Origin: Paenibacillus_S vulneris
GTDB taxonomy: Bacteria; Bacillota; Bacilli; Paenibacillales; NBRC-103111
NCBI RefSeq assembly: GCF_039543185.1
Contig: NZ_BAABJG010000018.1
Span: forward strand, 69,689 to 133,688
Reading direction: 5' to 3'
DNA: 64,000 nt
Part shown: positions 35,569 through 43,702 of the stretch, one piece after another
Layout: every line of letters starts with the position of its first letter
Numbering within the stretch: position 1 is the stretch's first letter
Position numbers and translations under genes: made by a program
The notes under the pieces: generated by a model
The model's input: only the letters and a program-made list of their open reading frames with translations
Database searches by the model: none
Told to the model about the DNA's origin: nothing

Positions 35569-36618
35569 TTACTTCGCCTGCCTCGTCCGGAAGGAGCTCT
35601 TGCTGCTAAGCTCCCGCCATTTTTCCAATACCTTGAACGCCTCCTTGCGTGACAGAAGCGAACGGGCCAGCTGAAAGCCTTCCTCATAGCTGCCCACCTT
35701 ATCAAACCAGTACAGGCGAAGTCCTGCATTGAATATGACATGCTCCCTCTCATTACGGATATCCTCCGAGTCGTCTCCCCGGATGACTCTGGTGAGCCGC
35801 TTCAGATGCTCATCCTTTCCGCATTTTTCCAGCGGTTCTCCCCGAAATCCGAATGTGGCGGGATCTACGCTGTTGGACTCGTCACCCCATGGCGTCACCT
35901 TGCGTATGGAGCTCGTCTTATTGAGGGGAATGTCCTCCGATCCTTCCATTCCTTGAATGATACAAGCTGTTTCGAATCCGGATTTGGGCAGCAGCTGAAG
36001 CAAGTGTGCCATGGCCGTTTTATGATTGACACCGATAATAATGTTCTTGGAATGAATCGGATTGATGACTTTTTCTACGGTGTTCAAAAACGTCCTTAAG
36101 CCGATCTGCTCCCGCACATTCCTGATGCGGCCAAACGGCGGGCATATCAGATCCGTCCATATAAACCCGATGTGGATAGACATGAAGATGCTCTCCCATT
36201 CTTTGGCCTCAAGCTCCACCTGTATGCCTAACCCTTCCAAGAGCTCCTTTAACGAAAACCCCTGTTTCGGGGGCAAAGAATCGCTTCCGTGTAGCACTTG
36301 CGGGTATCCGACGGAAGCGAGCAGCAGGCTTACCGGAATGGTAATCGGAAAATACAGCCTGCCGTCATAAGGTCCTGCGCAGTTCAACGAATCCGAAAAG
36401 GAGCGGAAAGGAAGCGAATATTTCCGGAACACATCGATGAAGCCCATCATTTCCTCATCCGCTTCCCCCTTCATTCTCATCGCCATCAAGAAAGCCGCCG
36501 TCTGGGCGTCTGTGGACTCTCCCCGGGCAATAGAATGAGCAGCCGCAACCGCTTCATCATAGGTGAGATGGCGTGAGCCCAATTTTCCTGTTCCGACCGT
36601 CTTGATCCATTCCTTCAT
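35569..36618 (-). CDS. Anthranilate phosphoribosyltransferase-like protein (YbiB/TrpD2 type)
   Basis: A 349-residue protein with the glycosyltransferase-family-3 fold: an N-terminal helical domain (HLTYDEAVAAAHSIARGESTDAQTAAFLMAMRMKGE) and a larger domain. The motifs that bind PRPP and anthranilate in true TrpD are changed: GTGGD is replaced by CAGPYDG and KHGNR by LHGSDSLPPKQG. It therefore fits the YbiB/TrpD2 relatives, whose chemistry is not settled and some of which bind nucleic acid. It is the third gene after narK and nasC, 107 bases downstream, and ends at a terminator. Tryptophan synthesis is unlikely, since no other trp gene is near. Confidence 0.75.
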   Translation of the reverse strand: MKEWIKTVGTGKLGSRHLTYDEAVAAAHSIARGESTDAQTAAFLMAMRMKGEADEEMMGFIDVFRKYSLPFRSFSDSLNCAGPYDGRLYFPITIPVSLLLASVGYPQVLHGSDSLPPKQGFSLKELLEGLGIQVELEAKEWESIFMSIHIGFIWTDLICPPFGRIRNVREQIGLRTFLNTVEKVINPIHSKNIIIGVNHKTAMAHLLQLLPKSGFETACIIQGMEGSEDIPLNKTSSIRKVTPWGDESNSVDPATFGFRGEPLEKCGKDEHLKRLTRVIRGDDSEDIRNEREHVIFNAGLRLYWFDKVGSYEEGFQLARSLLSRKEAFKVLEKWRELSSKSSFRTRQAK

Positions 36619-36725
36619 GCTGTCACCTCGTTTTCTATCAATGGAACCCTATCTGGTGCGAACACCATGGAGGGAAGGCTGCCACAGACTAGCCAACCCG
36701 GCCTGAAGCCCCATGCCCTGCCGCC

Positions 36726-38861
36726 TTATGCCCTCATGGGCTCAACTCGTACGGCGCAGGCTTTAAACTCCGGCATTCGGCACGCGGGGTCGAGCGCCGG
36801 ATTGGTTAGACGATTGATGCATTGCTCCTCTCCCCAATGAAAGGGAACGAACACGGTATCCCTACGAATTTTGGCAGAAAATTTCACTTTCAGCCGGATG
36901 GAGCCCCGCTTGGATGAAACCCGCGCATATCCGCCGTTGACCAGCCCGTTTTCGATGGCGGTATCCGGATGAATCTCCAGCAGCGGCTCCGGATATTTGG
37001 AATTCAGCTCCGGTGTGCTGCGGGTTTGAACTCCCGACAAATAATGCTGCAGCACACGTCCGGTCGTTAAAGTCAACGGGTATCTCCTGGATGGGACCTC
37101 CTTCGGATTCTGATGTTCAATCGCGGCCAGTCGGGCTCTGCCATCAGGATGAGCGAAGCTGTGCTCAAACATGCGCGGCGTCCCCGGATGCCCCTCCTCC
37201 GGGCAGGGCCAGAATATGCCCTTCCTCTTCTCCAGCTCGTCGTAAGTGATTCCGTAATAATCGGCCAATCCGCCCTTGGATGCCAGCCGGAGCTCATTAA
37301 AAATATCCTCAGCCGAGCCATATTGAAAATATCGTCCTCTTCCCAGCGCAGAGGCTATATCGCATAGAATCCTCCAGTCCAGCCTCGCTTGCCCGGGCAG
37401 CGGCTTCAATGCTCTTCTGACCATCACGCGCCCTTCAAGCTGAGTCATCGTCCCCTCATCCTCCAAATAGGCGGAGCCAGGAAGGAGTACATGGGCAAAG
37501 CGGGACGTTTCCGATGGCAGCAAATCAATGACAACCAGAAACTTCAGCTTCTTCAACGCTCTCTCCACCAATTGACTGTTGGGATTGGACACGACCGGAT
37601 TGGAGGAAAGGATAATCAGCGCCTTGATCTCCTCCCGGTCAATAGCCTCCATCATTTCATAAGCAGATACCCCTTTGTGAGGGAGCTCCTCCTCTGGAAC
37701 TCCCCATACGCTGGCGATGTGAGCCCTATGGGCGGGATCTTCAATCAAACGGTAGCCCGGAAGCTGATCAGCCTTCTGCCCGTGCTCTCTGCCGCCCTGA
37801 CCGTTGGCTTGGCCCGTGATGGCCCCATAGCCGCATCCGGGGCGGCCGATTTTACCGGTGAGCAGTACCAGGTTGAGAAAATTGCGGACGTTGGCCACTC
37901 CGCTTGCATGCTGCTCTACCCCCCGGGCCGTAAACACCATTCCCGTTTCCGCTTGGCCGTACATCCTTGCTGCCTCGATTATAAGCATGGGATCAACACC
38001 GGATAGCGCCGCCGCTTCGGACAATGAAACCTTCTTCACATGCTCAGCCAAATCGGCATAGCCGTTTGTTTTTTGCTCGATAAACGCCTGATCCGTATAC
38101 CCTTCCTCCACGATGACCTTCAGCATCCCGTTGACCAATGCCGCATCGTACCCCGGCTTCACCTTCAGATGGATATCCGCAATCGCACACGTTGCCGTTT
38201 CCCGCGGATCTATGACAATGATCTTGCATCCGTCTTGCTTCGCCTTACGGAAATACTGCATGATGGTCGGCTGACATTCGGCAATATTGGTGCCCGCAAG
38301 AATAATGCATTTGGCTAAGGGCACTTCTGAAAGCGGGTTCGTCAAGCCTCGGTCGACCCCAAAGGTCAGATTGGAAGCCCCTGCTGCAGCCGACATGCAG
38401 AACCTGCCGTTGTAATCGATATATTTGGTCTGAAGCGCTACTCTCGCAAATTTTCCCAGGAGATAGCTTTCCTCATTCGTTAAGGAGCCTCCTCCGTACA
38501 CGCCTACCGAATCCTTGCCGTATTTGAGCTGGATATGCTGGATTTGAATCCGAATATGCTCGAGCACGGCTTCCCAGGACACATTACGAAGTCTTCCGTA
38601 GTCCCTTATCATCGGGCTTTTCAATCTTCTATCGTCCATGGTATGTGTGTGGGCATTCAGCCCCTTGACACATAGCCTTCCGTCCGTTACCGGGTCCTCT
38701 TTGTTAGGAGTTACGGAATAGAGAGCCCCGCCGCTTGTAGCTACCTCCTGAAGCTTCATCGTACATTGCACGCTGCAGTAGGGACACTCAGTCAAGTCCG
38801 CATTCACTTGAGGCAGGACGGCAACCTGCCGCTTCTGAACAAGCTCAACATAATCGTTCAT
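36726..38861 (-). CDS. nasC: Assimilatory nitrate reductase catalytic subunit
   Basis: A molybdopterin oxidoreductase of about 711 residues that reduces nitrate to nitrite in the cytoplasm. The N-terminal 4Fe-4S site is CPYCSVQC plus a fourth Cys in GRLCVKG. The Mo ligand Cys is in NGRFCMSAAAGA, as in NapA/NarB enzymes. GQANGQGGREHG and LLPSETSRFAHVLLPGSAYLEDEGT follow, and a C-terminal dinucleotide-binding domain ends the chain. There is no extra C-terminal 2Fe-2S domain. The ATG at 38861 has GGTGAG 7 bases ahead; a GTG at 38873 overlaps the ribosome site. No electron-transfer subunit or nitrite reductase is in the window. Confidence 0.9.
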   Translation of the reverse strand: MNDYVELVQKRQVAVLPQVNADLTECPYCSVQCTMKLQEVATSGGALYSVTPNKEDPVTDGRLCVKGLNAHTHTMDDRRLKSPMIRDYGRLRNVSWEAVLEHIRIQIQHIQLKYGKDSVGVYGGGSLTNEESYLLGKFARVALQTKYIDYNGRFCMSAAAGASNLTFGVDRGLTNPLSEVPLAKCIILAGTNIAECQPTIMQYFRKAKQDGCKIIVIDPRETATCAIADIHLKVKPGYDAALVNGMLKVIVEEGYTDQAFIEQKTNGYADLAEHVKKVSLSEAAALSGVDPMLIIEAARMYGQAETGMVFTARGVEQHASGVANVRNFLNLVLLTGKIGRPGCGYGAITGQANGQGGREHGQKADQLPGYRLIEDPAHRAHIASVWGVPEEELPHKGVSAYEMMEAIDREEIKALIILSSNPVVSNPNSQLVERALKKLKFLVVIDLLPSETSRFAHVLLPGSAYLEDEGTMTQLEGRVMVRRALKPLPGQARLDWRILCDIASALGRGRYFQYGSAEDIFNELRLASKGGLADYYGITYDELEKRKGIFWPCPEEGHPGTPRMFEHSFAHPDGRARLAAIEHQNPKEVPSRRYPLTLTTGRVLQHYLSGVQTRSTPELNSKYPEPLLEIHPDTAIENGLVNGGYARVSSKRGSIRLKVKFSAKIRRDTVFVPFHWGEEQCINRLTNPALDPACRMPEFKACAVRVEPMRA

Positions 38862-38879
38862 TTCTGCTCTCACCCGCCT

Positions 38880-40112
38880 CTAGTAATTAACCCCCGAACC
38901 CGATGTCGCCCAAGCTTTCCTCCAGCTTCGAGTCACTGCGTAAAAGACCAGGGTTACCACCAGCACGATAGAGGCAACAACAACAAATCCCGTCGTATGA
39001 GTCCCCGTAGCTTGCTTTAAAGGTCCTAATATATTATTCGGCAGCAGAAATCCGCCAAGACCGCCGAAGGCCCCCACAATGCCTGTTACAACCCCTATCT
39101 CTTTGGAAAAGCGCTGCGGAACCAGCTGGAAGATCGAACCGTTCCCCATTCCCAGGCACGCCATCATTACGCTTGTTATAGCCAGCATCACAAGAAAGGA
39201 GCTCGGCAGCGTCGAAACAGCAAAAGCGCATAGAGTGATAACGGAGAAGAGCAGCATCATAAAACGCATGCCTCCGATTTTGTCGGCAATATATCCCCCA
39301 ACCGGTCTGAAAAAGCTCCCGGCAATAACTGTGATCGTGACCAAATAACCGATTTGAACCTTGCTCAGACCTCCATCCATTGCTTTGTCGCCATATACAT
39401 CATAGAAGAAGATATTGAAATAATTGGAAAACCCGACAAAGCCGCCGAACGTAACCGCATAGAATAGGCTGAACCACCAGGTATCGATATTTTTGAAGGC
39501 TGACAAATAATCTACAAGCTTCTTGGGCTCCGGCTGATTGGGGCTATCCTTAGCCATGATAGTATAAGCCAGAAGGACAAGCAGCAGTGGAAGCATGGCC
39601 AGACCGAATACGTTGTGCCAGCCCATAGAGGCGGCCAATTGCGGGCCGAAGAAGGTCGCCAGAGCCGTACCGCTGTTGCCGGCCCCGGCTATCCCCATCG
39701 CCAAGCCTTGGTACTGCGGCGGATACCATCGGCTGGCAAGCGAAAGCGAAACTGCAAAGCTCGCCCCGGCTATGCCGAGCAGAAATCCTAGTGCTTGAAC
39801 CTGATTCAAGCTGTGGCCGCCTAGCCACCCCCATAGCAAGGGAATCAGCGTCAGGATCATACCGATAATTCCCGTCTTCCTGGAGCCGATGCGGTCAGCC
39901 AGAATGCCCATCGGAATTCTGAATATGGAGCCGCCTAACGTCGGAATCGCAACCATCGTTGCCTTCTGCGCATCAGTCAAACCAAAATCTTTGGTGATGT
40001 ACAAGGATAGAGCTCCGCAAAGGACCCATATCATAAAACTAACATCAAAATAGAGAAACGCTGACAACAAACTCGGAAAATGCCCTGCTTTTCGGAAATT
40101 TTGTACATCCAC
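38880..40112 (-). CDS. narK: Nitrate/nitrite transporter (MFS, NarK/NasA type)
   Basis: A 410-residue major-facilitator protein with twelve membrane segments. The nitrate-porter motifs are present twice: AGAGNSGTALATFFGPQLA in the N-terminal half and GIVGAFGGLGGFLLPNNI in the C-terminal half, together with the cytoplasmic loop FRIPMGILADRIGSRKTG. GTG at 40112 is used because AAGGAGG lies 9 bases ahead; the open frame further up would place that site inside the gene. It is the first gene of the narK-nasC operon, so uptake and reduction are made together. Confidence 0.9.
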   Translation of the reverse strand: MDVQNFRKAGHFPSLLSAFLYFDVSFMIWVLCGALSLYITKDFGLTDAQKATMVAIPTLGGSIFRIPMGILADRIGSRKTGIIGMILTLIPLLWGWLGGHSLNQVQALGFLLGIAGASFAVSLSLASRWYPPQYQGLAMGIAGAGNSGTALATFFGPQLAASMGWHNVFGLAMLPLLLVLLAYTIMAKDSPNQPEPKKLVDYLSAFKNIDTWWFSLFYAVTFGGFVGFSNYFNIFFYDVYGDKAMDGGLSKVQIGYLVTITVIAGSFFRPVGGYIADKIGGMRFMMLLFSVITLCAFAVSTLPSSFLVMLAITSVMMACLGMGNGSIFQLVPQRFSKEIGVVTGIVGAFGGLGGFLLPNNILGPLKQATGTHTTGFVVVASIVLVVTLVFYAVTRSWRKAWATSGSGVNY

Positions 40113-40164
40113 TCCTAGATTCCTCCTTGTTTTTTCTCTTTTCCCTACATTCATGTATTGTTTG

Positions 40165-40181
40165 TGTTAGTATTCATTACA
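40165..40181. promoter_or_regulatory. GlnR/TnrA-type operator before narK
   Basis: TGTTAGTATTCATTACA fits the GlnR/TnrA pattern TGTNA-N7-TNACA exactly, and the palindrome extends outward to TGTGT and ACACA. It begins about one base downstream of the predicted transcription start, a position that suggests repression under nitrogen excess rather than activation. Confidence 0.75.
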
Positions 40182-40188
40182 CATATAT

Positions 40189-40217
40189 ACTATACAATTC
40201 AAATCCGTATAGTTCAA
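40189..40217 (-). promoter_or_regulatory. Sigma-A promoter of the narK-nasC operon
   Basis: On the minus strand TTGAAC (40212-40217), a 17-base spacer, and TATAGT (40189-40194). The expected start point is near 40182, next to the GlnR/TnrA box. The leader to the narK GTG would be about 70 bases. Confidence 0.65.
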
Positions 40218-40349
40218 CGCTTTTTTGAAAAAAAGTTCATGTTTTGGCACATCTTTTTTTGTATATTTTCTATTCACCCTAGTAATCAACGTGAATAACG
40301 AACATTTTTATTATTGTTTTGTTTTATTGTTCGCTTTTACAACGTTTTC

Positions 40350-40400
40350 AACAAAAAATAAAACACCAAGCTCATCAAACCACATGAGACCTGGTGTTTA
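40350..40400 (-). terminator. Terminator after obg
   Basis: On the minus strand AAACACCAGG and CTTGGTGTTT, with CTCAT/ATGAG inside, form a strong hairpin followed by TATTTTTTG. It separates obg from the nitrate operon. Confidence 0.87.
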
Positions 40401-40430
40401 TCATTCCGATTCCCCAATACCGTTTGCCGG

Positions 40431-41735
40431 CTATTCCTTCTCAACAAATTCGAATTCAAAATCACCGATCCGAACCGTCTGCCCATCCTTGGCACCGCGG
40501 CTCCTAAGCGCTTCATCAATCCCTTTTTTGCGCAAAATCCGGGCAAATCGCATGACGGATTCCTCTGTACTAAAATTCGTCCGTTTAATCAGCTTTTCAA
40601 TACTTGGACTCTCTACAACGAAAGTATCATTCTCCCGGTGAATGGTGAAATCCTCATCATCATCCTTTGCTTCCAGGCGATATACTTTGCGCTCTGACAG
40701 ATCGACGAGATCCTCGACGAGAGGCATCTCGGGGATGGTTTCCAGCAAGTCCGCGATCTTATAAAGCAGCTCCTGAACACCACTTTTGGTAAGCGCCGAA
40801 ATCGCTATAATTTGCGTCTCCGGACTAACTCCCGCCAGCTGTTGTTTGAATTGCGCCAAAAATTCCTCTGCATCGGGCATGTCCATTTTATTGGCAACCA
40901 CAATTTGCGGACGTTCTTCAAGCTTGGAGTTGTACAGCTTTAATTCCTCGTTGATCTTCTGCCAGTCCTCAAATGGATCCCGGCCTTCTGTTGCAGCCAT
41001 ATCGATAATATGGACGATAACCCTGGTTCGTTCAATGTGGCGCAAGAACTCATGACCCAGTCCGACACCCTGATGCGCTCCTTCAATCAAGCCTGGCAAA
41101 TCCGCCATGACGAAGCTGCGTCCGTCTCCGACGTCAACCACACCAAGATTCGGTGTAAGTGTCGTAAAATGGTACGCCCCAATCTTCGGCTGGGCCGCCG
41201 AAACTATCGAGAGCAAGGTCGATTTGCCTACACTCGGGAAGCCTACCAAGCCCACATCCGCCATCACCTTAAGCTCCAGGACAACCCAGCGCTCTTGACC
41301 TTCTTCCCCGTTTTCGGCAATTTCGGGCGCAGGATTGTTCGGTGTCGCAAAGCGAGTGTTCCCGCGTCCTCCGCGTCCTCCCTTGGCGATAACGACCTCC
41401 TGCCCATGACGGGTCAAATCTGCAATAATCTCCTGACTGTCATCGTCGATTACTACGGTTCCCGGCGGCACTTTAACGATCATATCATCGGCATTGGCTC
41501 CATGCTGGCTTTTATTGCGCCCTTTTTCCCCTCGCTCCGCTTTAAAATGCTTCTGGTAACGAAAGTCCATCAACGTACGCAGTCCCTCATCGACACGGAA
41601 AATAACATCGCCGCCATCTCCGCCGTCGCCTCCTGCAGGTCCGCCCTCGGGAACATATTTTTCCCTCCGGAACGCCACCAGACCGTCTCCGCCGTCACCA
41701 CCCTTAACATAAATCTTCGCTTTATCTACAAACAT
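40431..41735 (-). CDS. obg: GTPase Obg/CgtA
   Basis: A 434-residue ribosome-associated GTPase needed for growth, 50S maturation and entry into sporulation. The Gly-rich Obg fold is at 1-158 (KGGDGGDGLVAFRREKYVPEGGPAGGDGGDGGDV), the G domain follows with GFPSVGKSTLL, DLPGLIEGAHQG and ANKMD, and a C-terminal OCT domain covers about the last 75 residues. GAGGTGG precedes the ATG. It is cotranscribed with spo0B 12 bases upstream, as in Bacillus. Confidence 0.97.
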   Translation of the reverse strand: MFVDKAKIYVKGGDGGDGLVAFRREKYVPEGGPAGGDGGDGGDVIFRVDEGLRTLMDFRYQKHFKAERGEKGRNKSQHGANADDMIVKVPPGTVVIDDDSQEIIADLTRHGQEVVIAKGGRGGRGNTRFATPNNPAPEIAENGEEGQERWVVLELKVMADVGLVGFPSVGKSTLLSIVSAAQPKIGAYHFTTLTPNLGVVDVGDGRSFVMADLPGLIEGAHQGVGLGHEFLRHIERTRVIVHIIDMAATEGRDPFEDWQKINEELKLYNSKLEERPQIVVANKMDMPDAEEFLAQFKQQLAGVSPETQIIAISALTKSGVQELLYKIADLLETIPEMPLVEDLVDLSERKVYRLEAKDDDEDFTIHRENDTFVVESPSIEKLIKRTNFSTEESVMRFARILRKKGIDEALRSRGAKDGQTVRIGDFEFEFVEKE

Positions 41736-41747
41736 GAATCCACCTCA

Positions 41748-42392
41748 TTATGTATTCAATAACAGCAAAATTGAAACTGCTGCCTCATTTTCTTTCACCT
41801 GAACAGCTTCCCAAGCTTCACCCGGCACCGATGCCTGACGTATCCTTTGCAAGGATTGCATAAGTGATGCTTCCTTCACATCCCCTTGATAAACAAACCG
41901 CACAAGCAGCGCATCCTTCTCTTGAAGCAAATGAAGCTCCAGCGCATGCTCCCCTTCCGCAGCGAGGCGCGCATTGTGCTTAAAGGTCTCCATGACTTCA
42001 CGAACCATGACATAAATCCGATGAGGATCTACCGGCAGCTCATCTAGATGTATCTCCTGCTTCATTATGATGGATAGCGTAATTTCCCTAACCTCGGTCT
42101 GATAAGCAAGCAAATAGACGATCAGGTCCGGAATTCCCAGTTTAGCCACGTAGCTCTCAATCTGAACCTTATGTTTTATTTTCTCCATAAGACTCTCTAA
42201 TTTATCATACTTTTTTAATTTCACATAACCGAACAGCACCTGAATCTCATTCATCCAGTCATGCCGGTAGTGATTTAACAATCGGATGAAACGAAGATTT
42301 TGCTCCGAATCCCCATCCTCCGCGGCAGCCGCCGCAGGAGATTGTGCGTAATCCAACACCAACTGCTCGCAATCAGGCCTTTTCGACATCAT
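41748..42392 (-). CDS. spo0B: Sporulation initiation phosphotransferase Spo0B-like
   Basis: A 214-residue protein. The helical-hairpin motif LLNHYRHDWMNEIQVLFGYVKLKKY contains the phospho-accepting His (about residue 44), equivalent to His30 in the HDWMN motif of B. subtilis Spo0B. The C-terminal domain is a degenerate kinase-like fold. Spo0B passes phosphate from Spo0F to Spo0A in the phosphorelay. ATG at 42392 is chosen because GGAGAGG is 7 bases ahead; the frame is open 200 bases further up but that crosses the rpmA terminator. It is the first gene of the spo0B-obg pair. Confidence 0.88.
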   Translation of the reverse strand: MMSKRPDCEQLVLDYAQSPAAAAAEDGDSEQNLRFIRLLNHYRHDWMNEIQVLFGYVKLKKYDKLESLMEKIKHKVQIESYVAKLGIPDLIVYLLAYQTEVREITLSIIMKQEIHLDELPVDPHRIYVMVREVMETFKHNARLAAEGEHALELHLLQEKDALLVRFVYQGDVKEASLMQSLQRIRQASVPGEAWEAVQVKENEAAVSILLLLNT

Positions 42393-42480
42393 GGCGTACC
42401 CTCTCCGATCCGCGCTTGATCCTAACTCTACCAGTATAGCATGTTGTTCCAAAAAGCACACGCCACTTTCCCAACTACGC

Positions 42481-42513
42481 AAAAAACCCCAGCGATACTG
42501 GATCGCCGGGGTT
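42481..42513 (-). terminator. Terminator after rpmA
   Basis: On the minus strand AACCCCGGCGAT pairs with ATCGCTGGGGTT around CCAGT, followed by TTTTTT. It ends the rplU-prp-rpmA operon. Confidence 0.92.
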
Positions 42514-42528
42514 ATCGTTGATGACGTA

Positions 42529-42840
42529 TTATACTTCCACAGCCGCAGCCACAGGAGCAGCGTCCACAGGGTAGACGCTAACTTTCTTGCGATCACGACC
42601 CAGACGTTCGAATTTCACAACGCCTTCAACCTTTGCAAACAGCGTATCATCGGAACCGATGCCTACGTTATTGCCCGGATGAATTTTCGTTCCGCGTTGG
42701 CGAACCAAAATGCTTCCTGCAGTTACTTGTTGACCGTCAGCACGCTTAACGCCAAGACGTTTAGCAATACTGTCACGTCCGTTTTTGGTGGAACCTACAC
42801 CTTTTTTGGAAGCGAACAACTGAAGATTTAATTGTAGCAT
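42529..42840 (-). CDS. rpmA: 50S ribosomal protein L27
   Basis: A 103-residue ribosomal protein near the peptidyl-transferase centre. The N terminus MLQLNLQLFASKKGVGSTKN has the short Firmicute extension that must be cut off by the Prp protease to expose the functional N terminus. Further family segments are NGRDSIAKRLGVKRADGQQV and ILVRQRGTKIHPGNNVGIG. A non-conserved Ala/Val-rich tail (AAPVAAAVEV) ends the protein. AGGAGG precedes the ATG. The prp gene lies directly upstream. Confidence 0.97.
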   Translation of the reverse strand: MLQLNLQLFASKKGVGSTKNGRDSIAKRLGVKRADGQQVTAGSILVRQRGTKIHPGNNVGIGSDDTLFAKVEGVVKFERLGRDRKKVSVYPVDAAPVAAAVEV

Positions 42841-42862
42841 GGATGTCTACCTCCTTCTTCAC

Positions 42863-43192
42863 TTATTTTTTGTCTTGCAATGTTATATATGCACCATACG
42901 ATTGTTCGATCGATTTCAGCATGACGACCATCGATTCCAGAAGCAGCTGTACCTTATCCGACTCTGTATCATCCAGATCAACGGGAACCTGTACATCCAG
43001 CAAACCATGCTTCATGTTCGCCTTCATAACAACCCCTAGCACCGTTTCAACAGAGTTGACGGTACCGACCGTAACGGCTGATACACCCGCGCAAACGATA
43101 TCTTTGCCCGGATCACCGTATAGTGCGTGCCCTTTAACCCGGAACGACTCGATCCGATCGTCTGGTCTCCGCTTGATCGTTACCCGAATCAT
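42863..43192 (-). CDS. prp: Ribosomal-processing cysteine protease Prp
   Basis: A 109-residue cysteine protease that removes the N-terminal extension of L27. The catalytic His22 in KGHALYGDPG and Cys34 in DIVCAGVSAVTVG stand at the same numbers as in the Staphylococcus aureus enzyme. It lies between rplU and rpmA, its constant location in Firmicutes, so enzyme and substrate are made from one mRNA. Confidence 0.95.
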   Translation of the reverse strand: MIRVTIKRRPDDRIESFRVKGHALYGDPGKDIVCAGVSAVTVGTVNSVETVLGVVMKANMKHGLLDVQVPVDLDDTESDKVQLLLESMVVMLKSIEQSYGAYITLQDKK

Positions 43193-43206
43193 AGCCTTAT
43201 CCCTGC

Positions 43207-43518
43207 TTAAGCCTGGATTTTTTCAATCACAACTTTGGTGTAAGGCTGACGGTGACCTTGCTTACGACGGTAGTTCTTCTTGGCTTTATATTTGTAAACG
43301 ATGACTTTCTCACCTTTACCGTGCTTCTCTACTTTTGCAGATACAGCAGCGCCAGCTACCAATGGAGCTCCAAGCACCAAACCGCCTTCTTTGGATACAG
43401 CCAATACTTTGTCAAAAGTAACAGCTTCACCTTCACCTGCGTTCAATTTTTCGATGTAAAGAACATCGCCCTCTTGAACTTTGTATTGTTTACCGCCTGT
43501 TTCGATAATTGCGTACAT
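43207..43518 (-). CDS. rplU: 50S ribosomal protein L21
   Basis: A 103-residue 23S rRNA-binding protein. It starts MYAIIETGGKQYKVQEGDVLYIEKL and ends with the family signature YKAKKNYRRKQGHRQPYTKVVIEKI. GAGGGAGGTG precedes the ATG. The gene is preceded by a structured leader (43519-43628) and a good sigma-A promoter, and leads the rplU-prp-rpmA operon. Confidence 0.97.
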   Translation of the reverse strand: MYAIIETGGKQYKVQEGDVLYIEKLNAGEGEAVTFDKVLAVSKEGGLVLGAPLVAGAAVSAKVEKHGKGEKVIVYKYKAKKNYRRKQGHRQPYTKVVIEKIQA

Positions 43519-43628
43519 TTCGTTGCACCTCCCTCATGTCTCAGACTCGCCTTAGCCAGGTGACCCGTTCTGAAAGGAACGCGTGCTTCAACCCGCTTCG
43601 TGCGGTTACAGCATGTTTTGCAACATAC
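43519..43628 (-). ncRNA. L21 leader (rplU autoregulatory 5' UTR)
   Basis: A leader of about 110 bases with two clear hairpins on the minus strand: AACCGCACGAAGCGGGTT and GCGTTCCTTTCAGAACG, then a GGTCACC...GGTG-type element running into the ribosome site. Location and structure fit the Firmicute L21 leader, through which L21 is thought to limit its own synthesis. Assignment is from position and hairpins; no covariance search was possible. Confidence 0.65.
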
Positions 43629-43634
43629 CTGATT

Positions 43635-43663
43635 ATATTACCACAGCCTATGAATGATTGCAA
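43635..43663 (-). promoter_or_regulatory. Sigma-A promoter of rplU-prp-rpmA
   Basis: TTGCAA (43658-43663), a 17-base spacer and TAATAT (43635-43640) on the minus strand, with TG-rich sequence before the -10. Confidence 0.7.
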
Positions 43664-43702
43664 TGCCTATTCCAATAGATTCTTCCGTACACCTTGGAAC
43701 GG

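Noticed and set aside
35569..36618. trpD, anthranilate phosphoribosyltransferase proper
   Set aside because: The PRPP and anthranilate motifs are not conserved and no trp genes are near; called a TrpD-like protein instead.
42393..42596. N-terminal extension of spo0B by 68 codons
   Set aside because: It would cross the strong rpmA terminator and the extra residues match nothing; a ribosome site stands before the ATG at 42392.
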